Assembly: GCA_026545765.1 (NCBI GenBank)
Contig: CM048841.1
Location: 91,403,419 to 91,467,418 of the forward strand
Length of the DNA stretch: 64,000 bases
Source: Plantago major
Lineage: Eukaryota > Streptophyta > Magnoliopsida > Lamiales > Plantaginaceae
Reading direction: 5' to 3'
In this document: positions 1-10,224 of the stretch, piece after piece
Layout of the letters: every line of letters begins with the position of its first letter
How positions within the stretch are numbered: position 1 is the stretch's first letter
Program-made: the position numbers and the translations under genes
Notes under the pieces: model-generated
Seen by the model: only the letters and a program-made list of their open reading frames with translations
What the model was told of the DNA's origin: nothing
The model's database searches: none

Positions 1-824
1 AAATAAAAGAAAACAAGGAAAAAGAAAACTAAACAAGACAAAGAAAGAAGAGGAAAAAAAAAAAAAAACGCTGACCGCGTCTGAGATTGTCAAACGCAGC
101 CCAGAGTCTGAGACTTGGACCTAACGCTGCAACCTGTCTCTGAAAGTTGTTGGACATGGTCTCTATGACCCGTAATCTAGATATTACTGTATAGTCGACA
201 TTTTGGTATCCAAGTTGTCTTACATATATAATCGGCCGGCATGGCATGCATTAGACACTGCTGGAGTTCCTACATTAGGACGGGGTGGTTCGGCTCTTAG
301 TATACGCTCGAGACTAGTGGATTTCGACAACAAGAACTTACCCGAAACATTAACTGAATCACTCTGGAACAGTTTTTCTTATTTACAGCTAGTTTACAAA
401 TTAATCTACTTTAGTTAGCCTATTTCCTGGGTTTGTTTCGATTGGAGCAGCAATCTTAATCACCCCCGACTTTCATCAGTTCATGAATGTATAATGAACT
501 AGTAGTACTCTGTTTCCTGTAAATCACTACTAACAGAAAGAATTGTACTTGAAGCTGAATAAAACAGGACCAACATCAAGTTGCCTCACACAATGACCAT
601 TGGATATATCATATATATATATATATAGGATGGTGATCTCAGTATTAACTGACAATGTAAAATCATATTCGAAATACTAACAGTAGCAGATTGCAACACA
701 ATTTATTGGGAAAGGAGAAAAAAATTGAACTGGTCACGGTGAAAAGCTTGCAAAACGATTTAAATTACTGGGACTTCGATTCTTCGAACAATTAGATGAT
801 TTAGATCATTAACCATAGGGTTCG

Positions 825-909
825 CTATTTCTTGGTTTTGGCTCCAGCATCAGTGCTACCTCCTGCCTGTGCTGCCTTTTTGGTCTTTTCTTGAAGCGCC
901 TTAGCATCC
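825..909 (-). pseudogene. Duplicated terminal exon of the SERF-like gene
   Basis: This is the same exon as 12348-12435. It has the intact acceptor (CATAG before GGATGC on the minus strand), encodes [18 protein letters not shown] and ends KTKK-stop. One alanine codon is missing relative to the other copy, so the frame stays open. The upstream part of the gene is not duplicated beside it; the nearest first exon is at 18829-18932 on the same strand, 18 kb upstream. It could be a dead copy or an alternative last exon reached by long-range splicing. Nothing in the exon itself is broken. Confidence 0.75.
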
Positions 910-1124
910 CTATGAAACCACAAGCACAACATCAAGACACAGCAATAGAAGATCCGAAAGATGCATAAGAAAAGGTAATGAGATGACATATAGCACCGAA
1001 GTATCGGTGCAACACAGGTCATGTTGCTAACTCACTCTTTGAGATATTAAATGTACCAGCCATTAAATGAGATCTCAACAATTAGCAGCAGAAATTACAC
1101 AATTGAAAGATATGTAGCAAAAGG

Positions 1125-1597
1125 TAATAAAATAGATGAAGCTTTGATAATGCAAGATGAACTATTCTTATGTGTATTGATTGAGATAAAAAAAAAAAAT
1201 TGATGATTTACATGAACCCTAGATAGTCTATTTATAGATTCTCAATTACCCTAAATTACCTATAGATTTTTACAATTGAAGATGCCATTTACAGCAACAA
1301 GGTACTGTAGTAAAAATCCTTAACCAATTGCAAGCAAACATCACACTCCTCATGCTGAAATCATTTTTGAGGGTGACGCCATTGTTGTACCAGGGAAGGT
1401 CGACTTGTGATCGTCGTGGCGGTACCAAGACCGTGCCTATGTGCACCTGATTTGGACGGGATGTGATCCGGTGTGGTAGAGCGTCGTGTTCGTGCGGCTT
1501 AAGGCGAATTGTAGTCGGCAAGCTCCCGAATTGGATTTCCGTTAATTTTTGTTGGATTTCTTCACTTCTTCTTCCTCTGTTTTTATCTTCTTCAACA
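1125..1597 (-). repeat. 3' LTR of the copia element at 1125-6506
   Basis: 473 bp, matching 6014-6506. On the element strand it starts TGTTGAAGAAG and ends TTTTATTA. It is the 3' LTR because the polypurine tract abuts it. Confidence 0.93.
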
Positions 1598-1619
1598 CTC
1601 CCCCTCAAGATGGTAGTAA

Positions 1620-3273
1620 AGATGTTAATTAGTCTCATCTTGGCAAATGCTTTCATGATATCATCTCCTGAGATTGCCTTAGTAAAAACATCCGCTAATT
1701 GATTTGCGGATTTGACAAACTTTACATCAATGGTTCCTTCTTCAACCTTTTCTCTGACATAATGACAATCGACCTCAACGTGCTTTGTCCGTTCATGAAA
1801 CACCGAATTCTTTGTGAGGTGGATTGCAGATTGATTATCACATAGTAAATCAACTGGTTTTTGAATTTGTATTCCAAAATCATTAAATAATCTCAACAAC
1901 CAGGTTATCTCGCAACATGCATGTGCGATTGATCTATACTCTGCCTCTGCAGATGATTGACTCACTACTTGTTGTTTCTTCGATTTCCAGCTTACGAGTG
2001 AATCCCCATACATCACACAATATCCAGAAATCGACCTTCTTGAGAAAGGACATCCCGCATAGTCGGAATCACAATAAGCTTTTAGTTCTTCGTTTTTATT
2101 ATTACTGAAGAACAGTCATTCCCAATATCATTTTTAAGATATCTTATTATACGCAGCAGACCATTCATGTGTGTTTTGGTTGGATATTCCATGAATTGAC
2201 TCATGATGCCAACTGCATAAGAGATGTCGTCTAGTTATAGTTAGGTAAATGAGTTTACCTAATAAACTTCTATATATATTGTTTGGGATCAATTTGTAAT
2301 TCTTTTTCAGAATCACTCTCTTTATCATATGGTTTCATTTTATGATTCTGTGCTATGGGATTTTTAGCTGGTTTGCATCCCAGCAAACCTGACACTTCTA
2401 TGATTTCTGAAGTGTATTTTCTCTGTGAAAGATGAATGCCATTGGCTTTTCTTGCTATTTCCAATCCAAGGAAATACTTCAATTGACCAAGATCTCTGAC
2501 TTTGAACTTGTTTTGAAGTTGTGCCTTGACAGTTGCAATATCCTGCAAATTGCTTCCTCCTATGATAATGTCATCAACATAGATGAGTAAAGATACACAA
2601 CTTTTGTTTGTTTTCCAAGTAAATAAGGAGTATTCATTTTTTGATTGAATAAATCCTATTTGGGTCAAGAAACTAGTTAGTTTTTGGTTCCATTGCCTAG
2701 AGGCTTGTTTGAGGCCATGGAGAGATTTATTCAACTTGCAGACCATTCTCTGATGACTATTAGAGTTCTCCCCCAGAAGTAACAGTCCTGGAGGAGGTGT
2801 CATGTAGATGTGTTCATGCAAATCTCCATTGAGAAAAGCATTGTGCACATCTAATTGTTCTAAAAATCAATTGTGCTTAGCTGCAATTGCCAAGAAGACT
2901 TTAACAGTTGTCAGTTTTGCAACTGGACTGAAGGTTTCGTGTAATCAATGCCATAGGTTTGTGTAAAACCTTTAGCAACAAGCCTGGCCCTGTGTCTATC
3001 AATTTCACCATTAGAGTGTAGCATTGTTTTGAAAACATATTTGCAGCTAATAGGCCTGACACCAGGTGGTAAAGGTGTAATGGTCCAGGTTTTATTCTCA
3101 GCTAGGGTTGTTAGTTCAGCTCTAATGGCATCTCTCCAATGTTTATGTAAAATAGCTTCTTCATAGGTAATTGGCTCTTGTAGAGCTGATAACTGTAGAG
3201 AATAAGCTCTATGCTTGGGAGAGAGCTTTGTAAAACCAATGTATTGATCAAGTGGATATTGTGTGCTATGCAC
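1620..3273 (-). mobile_element. Reverse transcriptase and RNase H region of the copia fossil
   Basis: RT shows [17 protein letters not shown] near 2960 and the catalytic YVDDIIIGG near 2570. RNase H shows AEAEYRSIAHACCEITWLL near 1930 and DNQSAIHLTKNSVFHERTKH near 1820. The linker region around 3340-3650 is low-complexity. Confidence 0.88.
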
Positions 3274-3749
3274 AGTAGTATTAGTATTGTTTCTAGGTAC
3301 ACTATAGTGTTGATATAATTGCAGCTTCTTAGGTGTAGCTCATCCCGATGATCTTCTCAGAGTCTGTTGAATAGGTGATTGATCATGTGGTGATTGACCA
3401 TTGTGATCTGCATCAGGATCAGTTGTCTGATCAACTGAAGAGGGTGAAAAATCTTCATTAGACATTGCAGTATTATGATCAACATTAGTATGATATGTAT
3501 ATGGAGTAGAGTCATTAAATTGACTAGTAAGAGGTGAGTCAAACATACCAGTTGCTGGAGTATCATTAGGAATGATATGTTGTGATCTAGACTTGGATGG
3601 AGTATTGAGATGATGATCATCTGCAACATAACTACCAGGGGTGTACATAATAGATTTTTCTTCTATTTTTGCTGGTTCTGCAAATGGAAAAATTGTTTCT
3701 GCAAAGAAAACATCTCTGGAAACAAAACAATTGTTTTGTTTCTAAATCA

Positions 3750-4900
3750 TAACATTTGTAACCTTTAATGTTAGTAGGGTAACCCAAGAAGATTGATTTT
3801 CTAGACCTTGAATCAAATTTAGTTCTTTGAACGGTAGGCTAGAAGCATAACACAGACAACCAAATACTTTGAAGTGTTTATAATCTGGTTTTGTGTTGTA
3901 TATTAACTCATAAGGTGATTTATTGTTTAACAGATCACTGGGAATTCTATTAATGATATAGACTGCAGTTAAAACTGAATCTCCCCAGAAGTGCTGAGGC
4001 AAGTTGGATTGAAACATTAATGATCTAGCAACATTTAAAATGTGCTGGTGCTTTCTTTCAACCACTGAATTTTGATGTGGTTTATATGGACAAGTGAGCT
4101 GATGAATTATTCCTTTTGTGTTAAAGTATTCTGTCATTTTAAACTCAGTTCCATTGTCAGATCTCACTGTCTTGACTTTAACTTTAAATTGATTTTCTAC
4201 TAAACTAATAAAGTTCTGTATAGCAGGTTTTGTGTCTGACTTGAGTTTTAGCAGATGCACATATGTTGTTCTAGTGAAATCATCTACAATAGTTAAGAAA
4301 TAAGTATGACCCTGTATTGTTTTAACTGAGTATGGAGCCCAAAGATCACAGCATAGCAACTCAAATGCAGAGGTGGATTTTATATAACTAGAAGGAAAAG
4401 TTTTTCTCTTTTGTTTTGCCTGATAGCAAACATTACAGTGTTCATAATCCATGCTCATTACATCAGGAGAATTGGCAGAAATTAGCTTTAATCTACTGAG
4501 GGAAGGATGTCCCATTCTAAAGTGCCACAGATGGCTGGAAACATCAGCTAAAACACTACATTTATTAATGGCAAAATCCTTCTTGGAATCATAAAAGTCT
4601 TTAGGTTGAAACTTCAGGTGAAACAATCCTTTCTTGCTTTCAATCCTCCCAATCCTGCTCAAGGATTTGATCCAGGGTATAGAGTCCTGTGTGATTAAAC
4701 AACACTCTTTAGAGAATATAACTGAAAAATTACTTTCATGTATTAACTTTGATAAAGATACTAAATTCAGTTTAAAACTGGGAACACACAACACATGGTT
4801 AAGTGTTAACTCATTGTTAACTTTAATGTTTCCCACATGTGTGATTATAGCAGTTTGTGCATTGGGCAACTGAACAGATGAATCAAAGAATCTGACATTA
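3750..4900 (-). mobile_element. Integrase region of the copia fossil
   Basis: The GAG-pre-integrase motif LWHFRMGHPSLSRL lies near 4520. The integrase core has the DLW, VDDF and RSDNGTEF motifs between about 4340 and 4130 and PHQNSVVERKHQ near 4060. Integrase before reverse transcriptase marks Ty1/copia. Confidence 0.88.
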
Positions 4901-5990
4901 TGAGTATAATATTTATCAGTGCAGACAATGTGGTGAGTAGCACCTGAGTCTAATATCCAAGGCTCATCAGTATTCATAATACTCATTAAATGTATACCTG
5001 ATGTGTTGGCAGAAGCAGTGGAGGATCCTTCACCAGTTGGTGTATTCTTTGCCTCTTTCTTCTCACTGGCAATGTTGTTGTTCAGCATCTGATGAATCTG
5101 TCGCATTTGCTCAGTGGAGAAAGATGCCACAGGATTATGTTGGACCTCATTGGCACCATAGCCTTGCCCATAGTGGTTGTTTAAGTTGTAGGATTGATTC
5201 TGAGCTTGGTGACCAAAACCTCTGCCACCATAGTTAGATCTAGCACCTCTGTAACCTCCTCTACCTCTTCTAGCACCCATCCTTACATTCATACCACCTC
5301 TATAGTATCCCTGAGTCTCTCCAGCATGTTTCTTATTGTTGTCAGGGAACCCATTGAGTTGAAAGCAATTATCAATGTTGTGGTTGTTCAACTTGCACAG
5401 TGGACAGTACATTTTCTCTTTTCTTTTGAGGTTAAGTGAGGTGTGTAGAGCAGTATGCTCTTGAGTATTGTGACCACCAGATCTGGTTTGCCTTTGTTTC
5501 TCTTCTTTAAGCACAATAGCATAAGCCCTATTGACAGATGGTAGTGGATCCATGAGTATGATACTAGTTCTCACTAGCTCATATGAATCATTCAGGCTCA
5601 TCAAAAATTTAAATACTTTCCTTGTTTCTAATATACATGAGCTTATCAGTGCTTCTACAATCACAAACACTACAGACAGCACAAAGAGGCAATGGTTTAT
5701 AGTTGTTTAGCTCTTGCCAAATACCAGTGAGCTCAAGTAGTACTCAAAGGTCGAGCTCTTGCATTGAGTAACTTTGTTTAGCTCTAGCTCAAGTTGAAAA
5801 CCATGACCTCGGAGGTTACGGTATCTATCTATCTTCGAATATCCCAAGCTTCTTTGTCATTTAAGAAAAAGAATAGTATTTTTGAGCTCATTGGAGCGAC
5901 TTAGTGATGGATGATGAATAGCAGAGCAATCACAAAATAGAAAAGAAAGAAAAACGATCTAAATAACTAAGGCGTATCTCATAAGCTCAG
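4900..5990 (-). mobile_element. gag and protease region of the copia fossil
   Basis: Gag carries a zinc knuckle of spacing C-X2-C-X4-H-X4-C (CPLCKLNNHNIDNC, near 5380) followed by an RG-rich stretch. The aspartic protease motif WILDSGATHHI lies near 4940. Family assignment rests on these motifs and on the order of the following domains. The region belongs to a broken element. Confidence 0.85.
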
Positions 5991-6013
5991 GTAGAAACCT
6001 GGCTCTGATGCCA

Positions 6014-6506
6014 TAATAAAATAGATGAAGCTTTGATAATGCAAGATGAAATATTCTTCTGTGTATTGATTGAGATTAAAAAAAAAAAAAAAAACAAACA
6101 AACTTGATGATTTACATGAACCCTAGATAGTCTATTTATAGATTCTAAATTACCCTAAATTACCTATGGATTTTTACAATTGAAGATGCCATTTACAACA
6201 ACAAGGTACTGTAGTAAAAATCCTTAACCAATTGCAAGCAAACATCACACTCCTCATGCTAAAATCATTTTTGAGGCTGACGCCATTGTTGTACCAGGGA
6301 AGGTACAACTTGTGATCGTCTGCGGCAGGTGCACCAAGACCGTGTCTATGTGCACCTGATTTGGACGGGATGTGATCCGGTGTGGTAGAGTGTCGTGTTC
6401 CTGCGGCTTAAGGCGAACTGGAGTCGGCAAGCTCCCGAATTGGATTTCCATTAATTTCTGTTGGATTTCTTCACTTCTTCTTCCTCTGTTTTTATCTTCT
6501 TCAACA
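6014..6506 (-). repeat. 5' LTR of the copia element at 1125-6506
   Basis: 493 bp and adjacent to the tRNA-iMet primer binding site at 6001-6013. It carries a longer A-rich tract near 6075 than its partner. Confidence 0.93.
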
Positions 6507-6867
6507 AAAGGAGAAAGCTAATGACTGGACACACATTCCATTGTAATTGTATCATGCACGTCACACCGACTTAATTTTCACATCATCTTTGTACAATTCA
6601 TAATCTTTGACTAACACCTCCTAAAATATTTTTGTAGTCAAAGTTGAATGAGCTAGATTTGGGAAATTTTGTTTTAAATTTATTGAGGTATATATAAACT
6701 TGGTATGGTGCACGGCGGAACCGTCTCTTAAACTTCTTAGAAAGTCAAAAGCAATGCGTTAGACCGGGGTGATCGGACTTTAAATTTCTTGAGACGGTAA
6801 TGTTTTTTGTTTAATTGGTTTTGGTGTAATATGTATTGGAAATTTGGTAGAGATATTGGTAGAGGAG

Positions 6868-7092
6868 TACCTCATGGAAGGAGAAGAAATTCATTGGAGA
6901 AAGCGGGTCGATCGATCGTTGGCCCATTAAAACAGGAATGTATGTGAAGAAGATGATTGAGTAGTATCGACGCTAAGCAAAAATATAGATGTAAGAAAAG
7001 TAGAATGCGGAGCCACGAAGATTACTTAATTGGGTTAATGGTAATTTGGGTATTTTCTTATTAATGTTTAATTCGCCTTAATTCACGAATTT
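6868..7092. repeat. Dispersed repeat shared with 34934-35153
   Basis: The stretch from CCTCATGG to TTCACGAATTT aligns over about 220 bp with 34934-35153, with scattered differences. Shared pieces include GGAGAAAGCGGGT and GTTTAATTCGCCTTAATTCA. No ORF and no clear terminal repeats. Family unknown. Confidence 0.75.
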
Positions 7093-7930
7093 TGTCACAC
7101 CCCAAAATCAAAATAATTTGGCGCGACCGGCCGTCTATCGTGAGTTGGGCTCACGCCAAGACGAAGCCTTCCTTTAATCCTGAAATACATCAATTATCTC
7201 AGAGTGGTACAAACAAAACATCTAAAATCCCATAAACTAATTACAACAATTAGAAATTCTCAAACGATTACAACGATTCCAATACTACAAGTCATCCTAT
7301 ACAATACAAATCATCTTATACAATAGAAATCTCAGAGTCGCAGCAACTACTAAACAGCCTTCACATATCCATCATCTGACTACCGTCTCAACTCCAAAGT
7401 ATCTTCGTCCAATCACTTACTAAATATCTGAAAGGGGTGTGTAAGGGTGAGCTACTGACACTTTTACCTGGATCAAGTACATATAAAAAGTACATATATA
7501 TACACTCCATTATATATCAAACATATATAGTCGAAAATCATTTGCATGGAACATGTCATAATAATCACATTTCACATTTAGCTCGTATCAGATTTACACT
7601 ATGACCACACAAACCATGGTGGCACATAGGCCGGCTTTCACATAACATATCCCCTACCATAAGAGTCACATACACATAACACTGGAGTACTCCAAAGCAC
7701 GACCTCGAAAGGGTCCACACACTTCATAGGCATATCGATGAGCATAAACGTACGTACACGTACATATACTTGATCCTTTTCGAATAGACTATTATATCAA
7801 GTCCCATTCATTAATATAATAACCATAAGTTGTTTATAAAACATACATATAACGATAAAAATAGAAGTAAAAGTGTCAAGAGTTCCCCTTACCTCGGATC
7901 CAATATTGTTACCGATCACGTATAAAATAA
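7093..7930. repeat. Unclassified repeat starting TGTCACACCCC
   Basis: Starts TGTCACACCCCAAAATC directly at the end of the dispersed repeat and has no ORF. The text CTGACACTTTTACCTGGATC (near 7466) is partly mirrored, as reverse complement, by AAGTGTCAAG..CCTTACC..GGATCC near 7873. Many plant repeat families begin this way, including LTR-derived ones. No matching right end was found, so the class is open and the right limit approximate. Confidence 0.35.
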
Positions 7931-8200
7931 CTCCTGAAAACCTCAATTTCTTATTCTCCTCCGTCAACTTTAAAATCGGTCAGCCTACATGGTTTCATGT
8001 AATGCTTAGTAACAAATCTTTCCAATGCTTGCTATGATCAAAATAAAAATCCCCCATTCACGTGTACAAGAGTTGAATGATTAATTATCGAACATATGTC
8101 TAGAAACTTTGGTGCCATACTTTAATCAGCATACTAAATATCCTTATAGAAGATTGATATACCTGAATTCATAATCTTTGACTAACACCTCCTAAACTTT

Positions 8201-8328
8201 GGTGTGGTAGAGCGTCGTGTTCCTGCGGCTTAAGGCGAACTGGAGTCAGCAAGCTCCCGAATTGGATTTCCATTAATTTCTGTTGGATTTCTTCACTTCT
8301 TCTTCCTCTTTTTTTATCTTCTTCAACA
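8201..8328 (-). repeat. Second copy of the outer end of the 5' copia LTR
   Basis: Matches about 6378-6506 from GGTGTGGTAG to CTTCAACA and is again followed by AAAGG and the original flank. It is not a separate insertion, because it shares its right junction and flank with the full element. It reads as a duplicated junction fragment. Confidence 0.88.
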
Positions 8329-8597
8329 AAAGGAGAAAGCTAATGACTGGACACGCATTCCTGACAAAAAATTTACCTCCGTAATTAGTTGGACTTTCTG
8401 ATTTTATGCTGTTATTATTTAATTTATTTTCAGGATTAACTTTCATTTAGGGTGATTTTAGCTGAATTCTTCTTGGATTAGAGTCCATCATTCTGCAGAA
8501 AAAATACTTCATTCCAGTTGGAGAATAAATATCCTGAGCATCTTAAAAATTAAACTGAAAATGTCCACGAAAGATCCATTAAAATTTTCATAAGCAC

Positions 8598-8700
8598 TGG
8601 TAATCTAGTGATTTTGTCTTAATATAACAACACACCTAGAGTCTGCTCAATTACATAATGGTACAATAAGTATACCCTGCCCGTTACACTCCCCTTCCTT
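8598..8700 (-). pseudogene. Relic of a tandem copy of the secreted-peptide gene (3' end)
   Basis: The stretch at 8598-8700 resembles 8702-8820: shared ATCTAGTGATTTT and ACATAATGGTACAATAAG-type text at equivalent spacing. On the minus strand it ends YTYCTIM-stop (stop at 8651-8653), matching the tail GTYCTIM-stop of the gene at 8771-8932. An in-frame stop lies just upstream (8684-8686) and no N-terminal part is seen. It is therefore the tail of a second, decayed gene copy. Confidence 0.6.
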
Positions 8701-8770
8701 TATAAACATTGTAACACTAGTATTCTAGTGATTTTATTGAAATTTATATAACACATTCGGGCCGCTCATA

Positions 8771-8932
8771 CTACATAATAGTACAATAAGTTCCTCCGCT
8801 GGTTCCTCCTTCCTTTCCTCCCATAATCTCGTGTGCTTGCTCAGGGTTCTCATTCAAGACTCTATTCGCATTTGCCAACCACGCCATCATCAATACCACC
8901 AGAATTGATGCAGCATATTTCTTCATTTCCAT
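8771..8932 (-). CDS. Putative small secreted peptide, 53 aa (family not recognised)
   Basis: Begins MEMKKYAASILVVLMMAWLA, a typical signal peptide: basic n-region, hydrophobic core, ANA|N cleavage site near residues 20-23. The remaining about 31 residues (NRVLNENPEQAHEIMGGK, then GG-rich, ending TYCTIM) are polar and have a single cysteine four residues from the end. No IDA, CLE, CEP or PIP signature is seen. CTIM also fits a CaaX farnesylation box, but that conflicts with secretion. Start: the first ATG at 8932 lies just inside a well-formed 3' splice site of a 102-nt 5'UTR intron. A TATA box lies 200 bp upstream. Tandem relics flank the gene on both sides. The gene is shorter than most ORF cut-offs. 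Expression is unproven. Confidence 0.6.
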   Translation of the reverse strand: MEMKKYAASILVVLMMAWLANANRVLNENPEQAHEIMGGKEGGTSGGTYCTIM

Positions 8933-8933
8933 G

Positions 8934-9035
8934 CTGTAGAAAACGGATTAATTAATAATTAAAGCATAAAACAAAATGCTGACAGTAGCATTAGTGATGA
9001 TGATATTATAAATGTATAATTAAACCCGAACTTAC
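8934..9035 (-). other. 5'UTR intron of the secreted-peptide gene
   Basis: Donor AAGA|GTAAGT (9035) and acceptor TTTTCTACAG (8934) on the minus strand bound 102 AT-rich bases, ending one base before the start codon. Both sites are close to the plant consensus. The intron is predicted from sequence only. Confidence 0.6.
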
Positions 9036-9133
9036 TCTTAGCTCGAGAGTATTGAGAATAGATGCAGAATAGATTCCTGTTGTAGTTGTAAGTTGTGAAT
9101 TGTGATATGGTGCAAGTAGCTAGCTAGCATTGG

Positions 9134-9142
9134 ATTTATATA
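9134..9142 (-). promoter_or_regulatory. TATA box of the secreted-peptide gene
   Basis: TATATAAAT on the minus strand, about 100 bp upstream of the predicted 5'UTR intron donor. This leaves room for a transcription start near 9105 and a first exon of about 70 nt. A GCTAGCTAGCTAC stretch lies just downstream of the box. Confidence 0.55.
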
Positions 9143-9775
9143 GTTGCATTTGTGATCACATTATTCATAAAGATAAGATCCATAAGCATTATAACTTATA
9201 ATATTGTCTACAAGTCTTCATGTAGGCGCTGACCTCAGATCAAACACAATAAATAGTTATGATGCCTCTCTCTTATTAGCATAGTTGATGTGTGAATGGA
9301 TGCCTCCATTTAATTCATCAAATTACGTACAATTGCTTTCTATATCAATTAGACAATAATCAAAGTGAGATAACTCAGAGGATGATAGTGCGAAAGGTAA
9401 AAAAAAATCATGTCAATAAGTTTTAAAATTAATTGAAAAGTTGGGGATGTTATGAACCCGACAAGAAGTTTCACATAAAGATTAGCTGCAAAACACACTA
9501 ATATGTGATGTAATTGCAACTCAAAAGTTTAAGCCATTACACTTTGGAGAACTATTTTGCACCTTAAATTTTATGTAGTGGAACACATTAGTACGTGCAT
9601 ATTATTACTTCTATAGAATATTAGTATTCATTTTCCTGGCCATATTAATAAACAATACTACGTATTTGAACTATATGGTAAAGCCTGAACATTTAAATAT
9701 CGCTGAATTAATATAAAATATGATCATCAAACGATTTTCAGTGCTTTCATGCAGTTAGCTAGGATAACTTAAATC
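9143..9775. other. Intergenic, no gene seen
   Basis: AT-rich sequence upstream of the peptide gene promoter. No ORF, RNA gene or recognisable repeat was found. Confidence 0.6.
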
Positions 9776-9960
9776 TGAACTTACTCTTATTGGTACGTGC
9801 ACGAGAAATACTACTAATATTAATTGATTATAGGAGTAAGTTGCACAATTTACAGTTGTACCTGTAATATGGTGTAAGTTTGACTGTTTGAGGTGATATA
9901 TTTGTGATGACTACTCATATTTTGTGAAAATAAGATCCTGAAGCTAACATAATAATTCAA
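9776..9960 (-). pseudogene. Relic of a tandem copy of the secreted-peptide gene (5' region)
   Basis: Collinear, diverged similarity to the promoter and 5' leader at 9030-9190. Shared in order are GAACTTACTCTTA (the intron donor side), ATATGGTGYAAGT, ATTTGTGATNAC and AAATAAGATCC. No peptide coding sequence follows on its downstream side. With the 3' relic at 8598-8700 it implies at least two lost gene copies or one split copy. Confidence 0.5.
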
Positions 9961-10224
9961 CTTGCGCGTTAAATGTAACATTATCATTCAATTATCCATG
10001 TCTAAGATTTATTCAAATCAAAGATAATCAAGCAGCCTTAATAATGGAGTTGAAATATGAAAATATCATATTCAAATCAAAGATAATCAAAGATAATCAA
10101 GCAGCCTTAATAATCAACTTGCGTTAAATGTAACATTATCATTCAATTATCCATGTCCAGGATTTATTCAAATCAAAGATAATCAAGCAGCCTTAATAAA
10201 TGGAGTTGAAATATGAAAATATCG
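9955..10224. repeat. Local tandem duplication, about 157-bp period
   Basis: The stretch CAACTTGCG..GTTAAATGTAACATTATCATTCAA..GAAATATGAAAATATC occurs at about 9957-10067 and again at about 10114-10224. An extra partial repeat of AAAGATAATCAAGCAGCCTT lies between them. Near identity points to a recent slip or unequal exchange. Confidence 0.85.

Larger units (their letters stand above)
1125..6506 (-). mobile_element. Ty1/copia LTR retrotransposon (fossil)
   Basis: A complete outline is visible: LTRs at 1125-1597 and 6014-6506, 5-bp TSD AAAGG (1120-1124 and 6507-6511), a tRNA-iMet primer site reading TGGCATCAGAGCC on the minus strand (6001-6013), and a polypurine tract GAGGGGGAG next to the left LTR (1598-1606). 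Domains run gag, protease, integrase, reverse transcriptase, RNase H on the minus strand, which is the Ty1/copia order. The empty site is preserved at 12646-12650. The coding region is broken by several (about half a dozen) lesions. By eye the LTRs differ at about 17-20 sites in 470 (about 4%), suggesting roughly 1.5-3 million years at usual plant rates. Confidence 0.95.
6507..8328. other. Rearranged insertion between the copia element and its right flank
   Basis: After the TSD the normal flank runs only to about 6539. A foreign block of about 1.66 kb follows, then the last 128 bp of the LTR again (8201-8328), then the same flank again (from 8329), now continuing as in copy B. The foreign block starts and ends near a 30-bp direct repeat (6595-6625 and about 8165-8196). 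No gene is seen in it. It holds the dispersed repeat at 6868-7092 and the TGTCACACCCC repeat at 7093-7930. Confidence 0.8.
1..8582. repeat. Segmental duplication, copy A (interrupted by later insertions)
   Basis: Bases 1-1124 match 11523-12650 almost base for base. The match resumes at 8329-8582 against 12646-12890. Everything in between (1125-8328) is absent from copy B and is later insertion. The visible differences are small: a shorter TA microsatellite near 615, a T-run near 375, a 3-bp deletion in the exon at 825-909 and a 9-bp gain near 8420. The left limit runs off the window. The segment holds the last exon, part of the last intron and the 3' flank of the SERF-like gene. The order of events (duplication first, copia insertion second) follows from the empty site in copy B. 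Confidence 0.93.

Noticed and set aside
29-418. Overlapping ORFs on both strands, repeated at 11551-11913
   Set aside because: They are conserved only because the segment is duplicated. T-run indels alter the frame between copies and no domain is seen; one ends in a poly-Phe run from a T-tract.
7093-7930. Helitron
   Set aside because: The TC start and right-end CTRR hairpin could not be shown; left as an unclassified repeat.
8929-8932. CaaX-prenylated cytosolic peptide instead of secreted peptide
   Set aside because: The C-terminal CTIM fits, but the strong N-terminal signal peptide argues for entry to the secretory pathway; kept only as an alternative.
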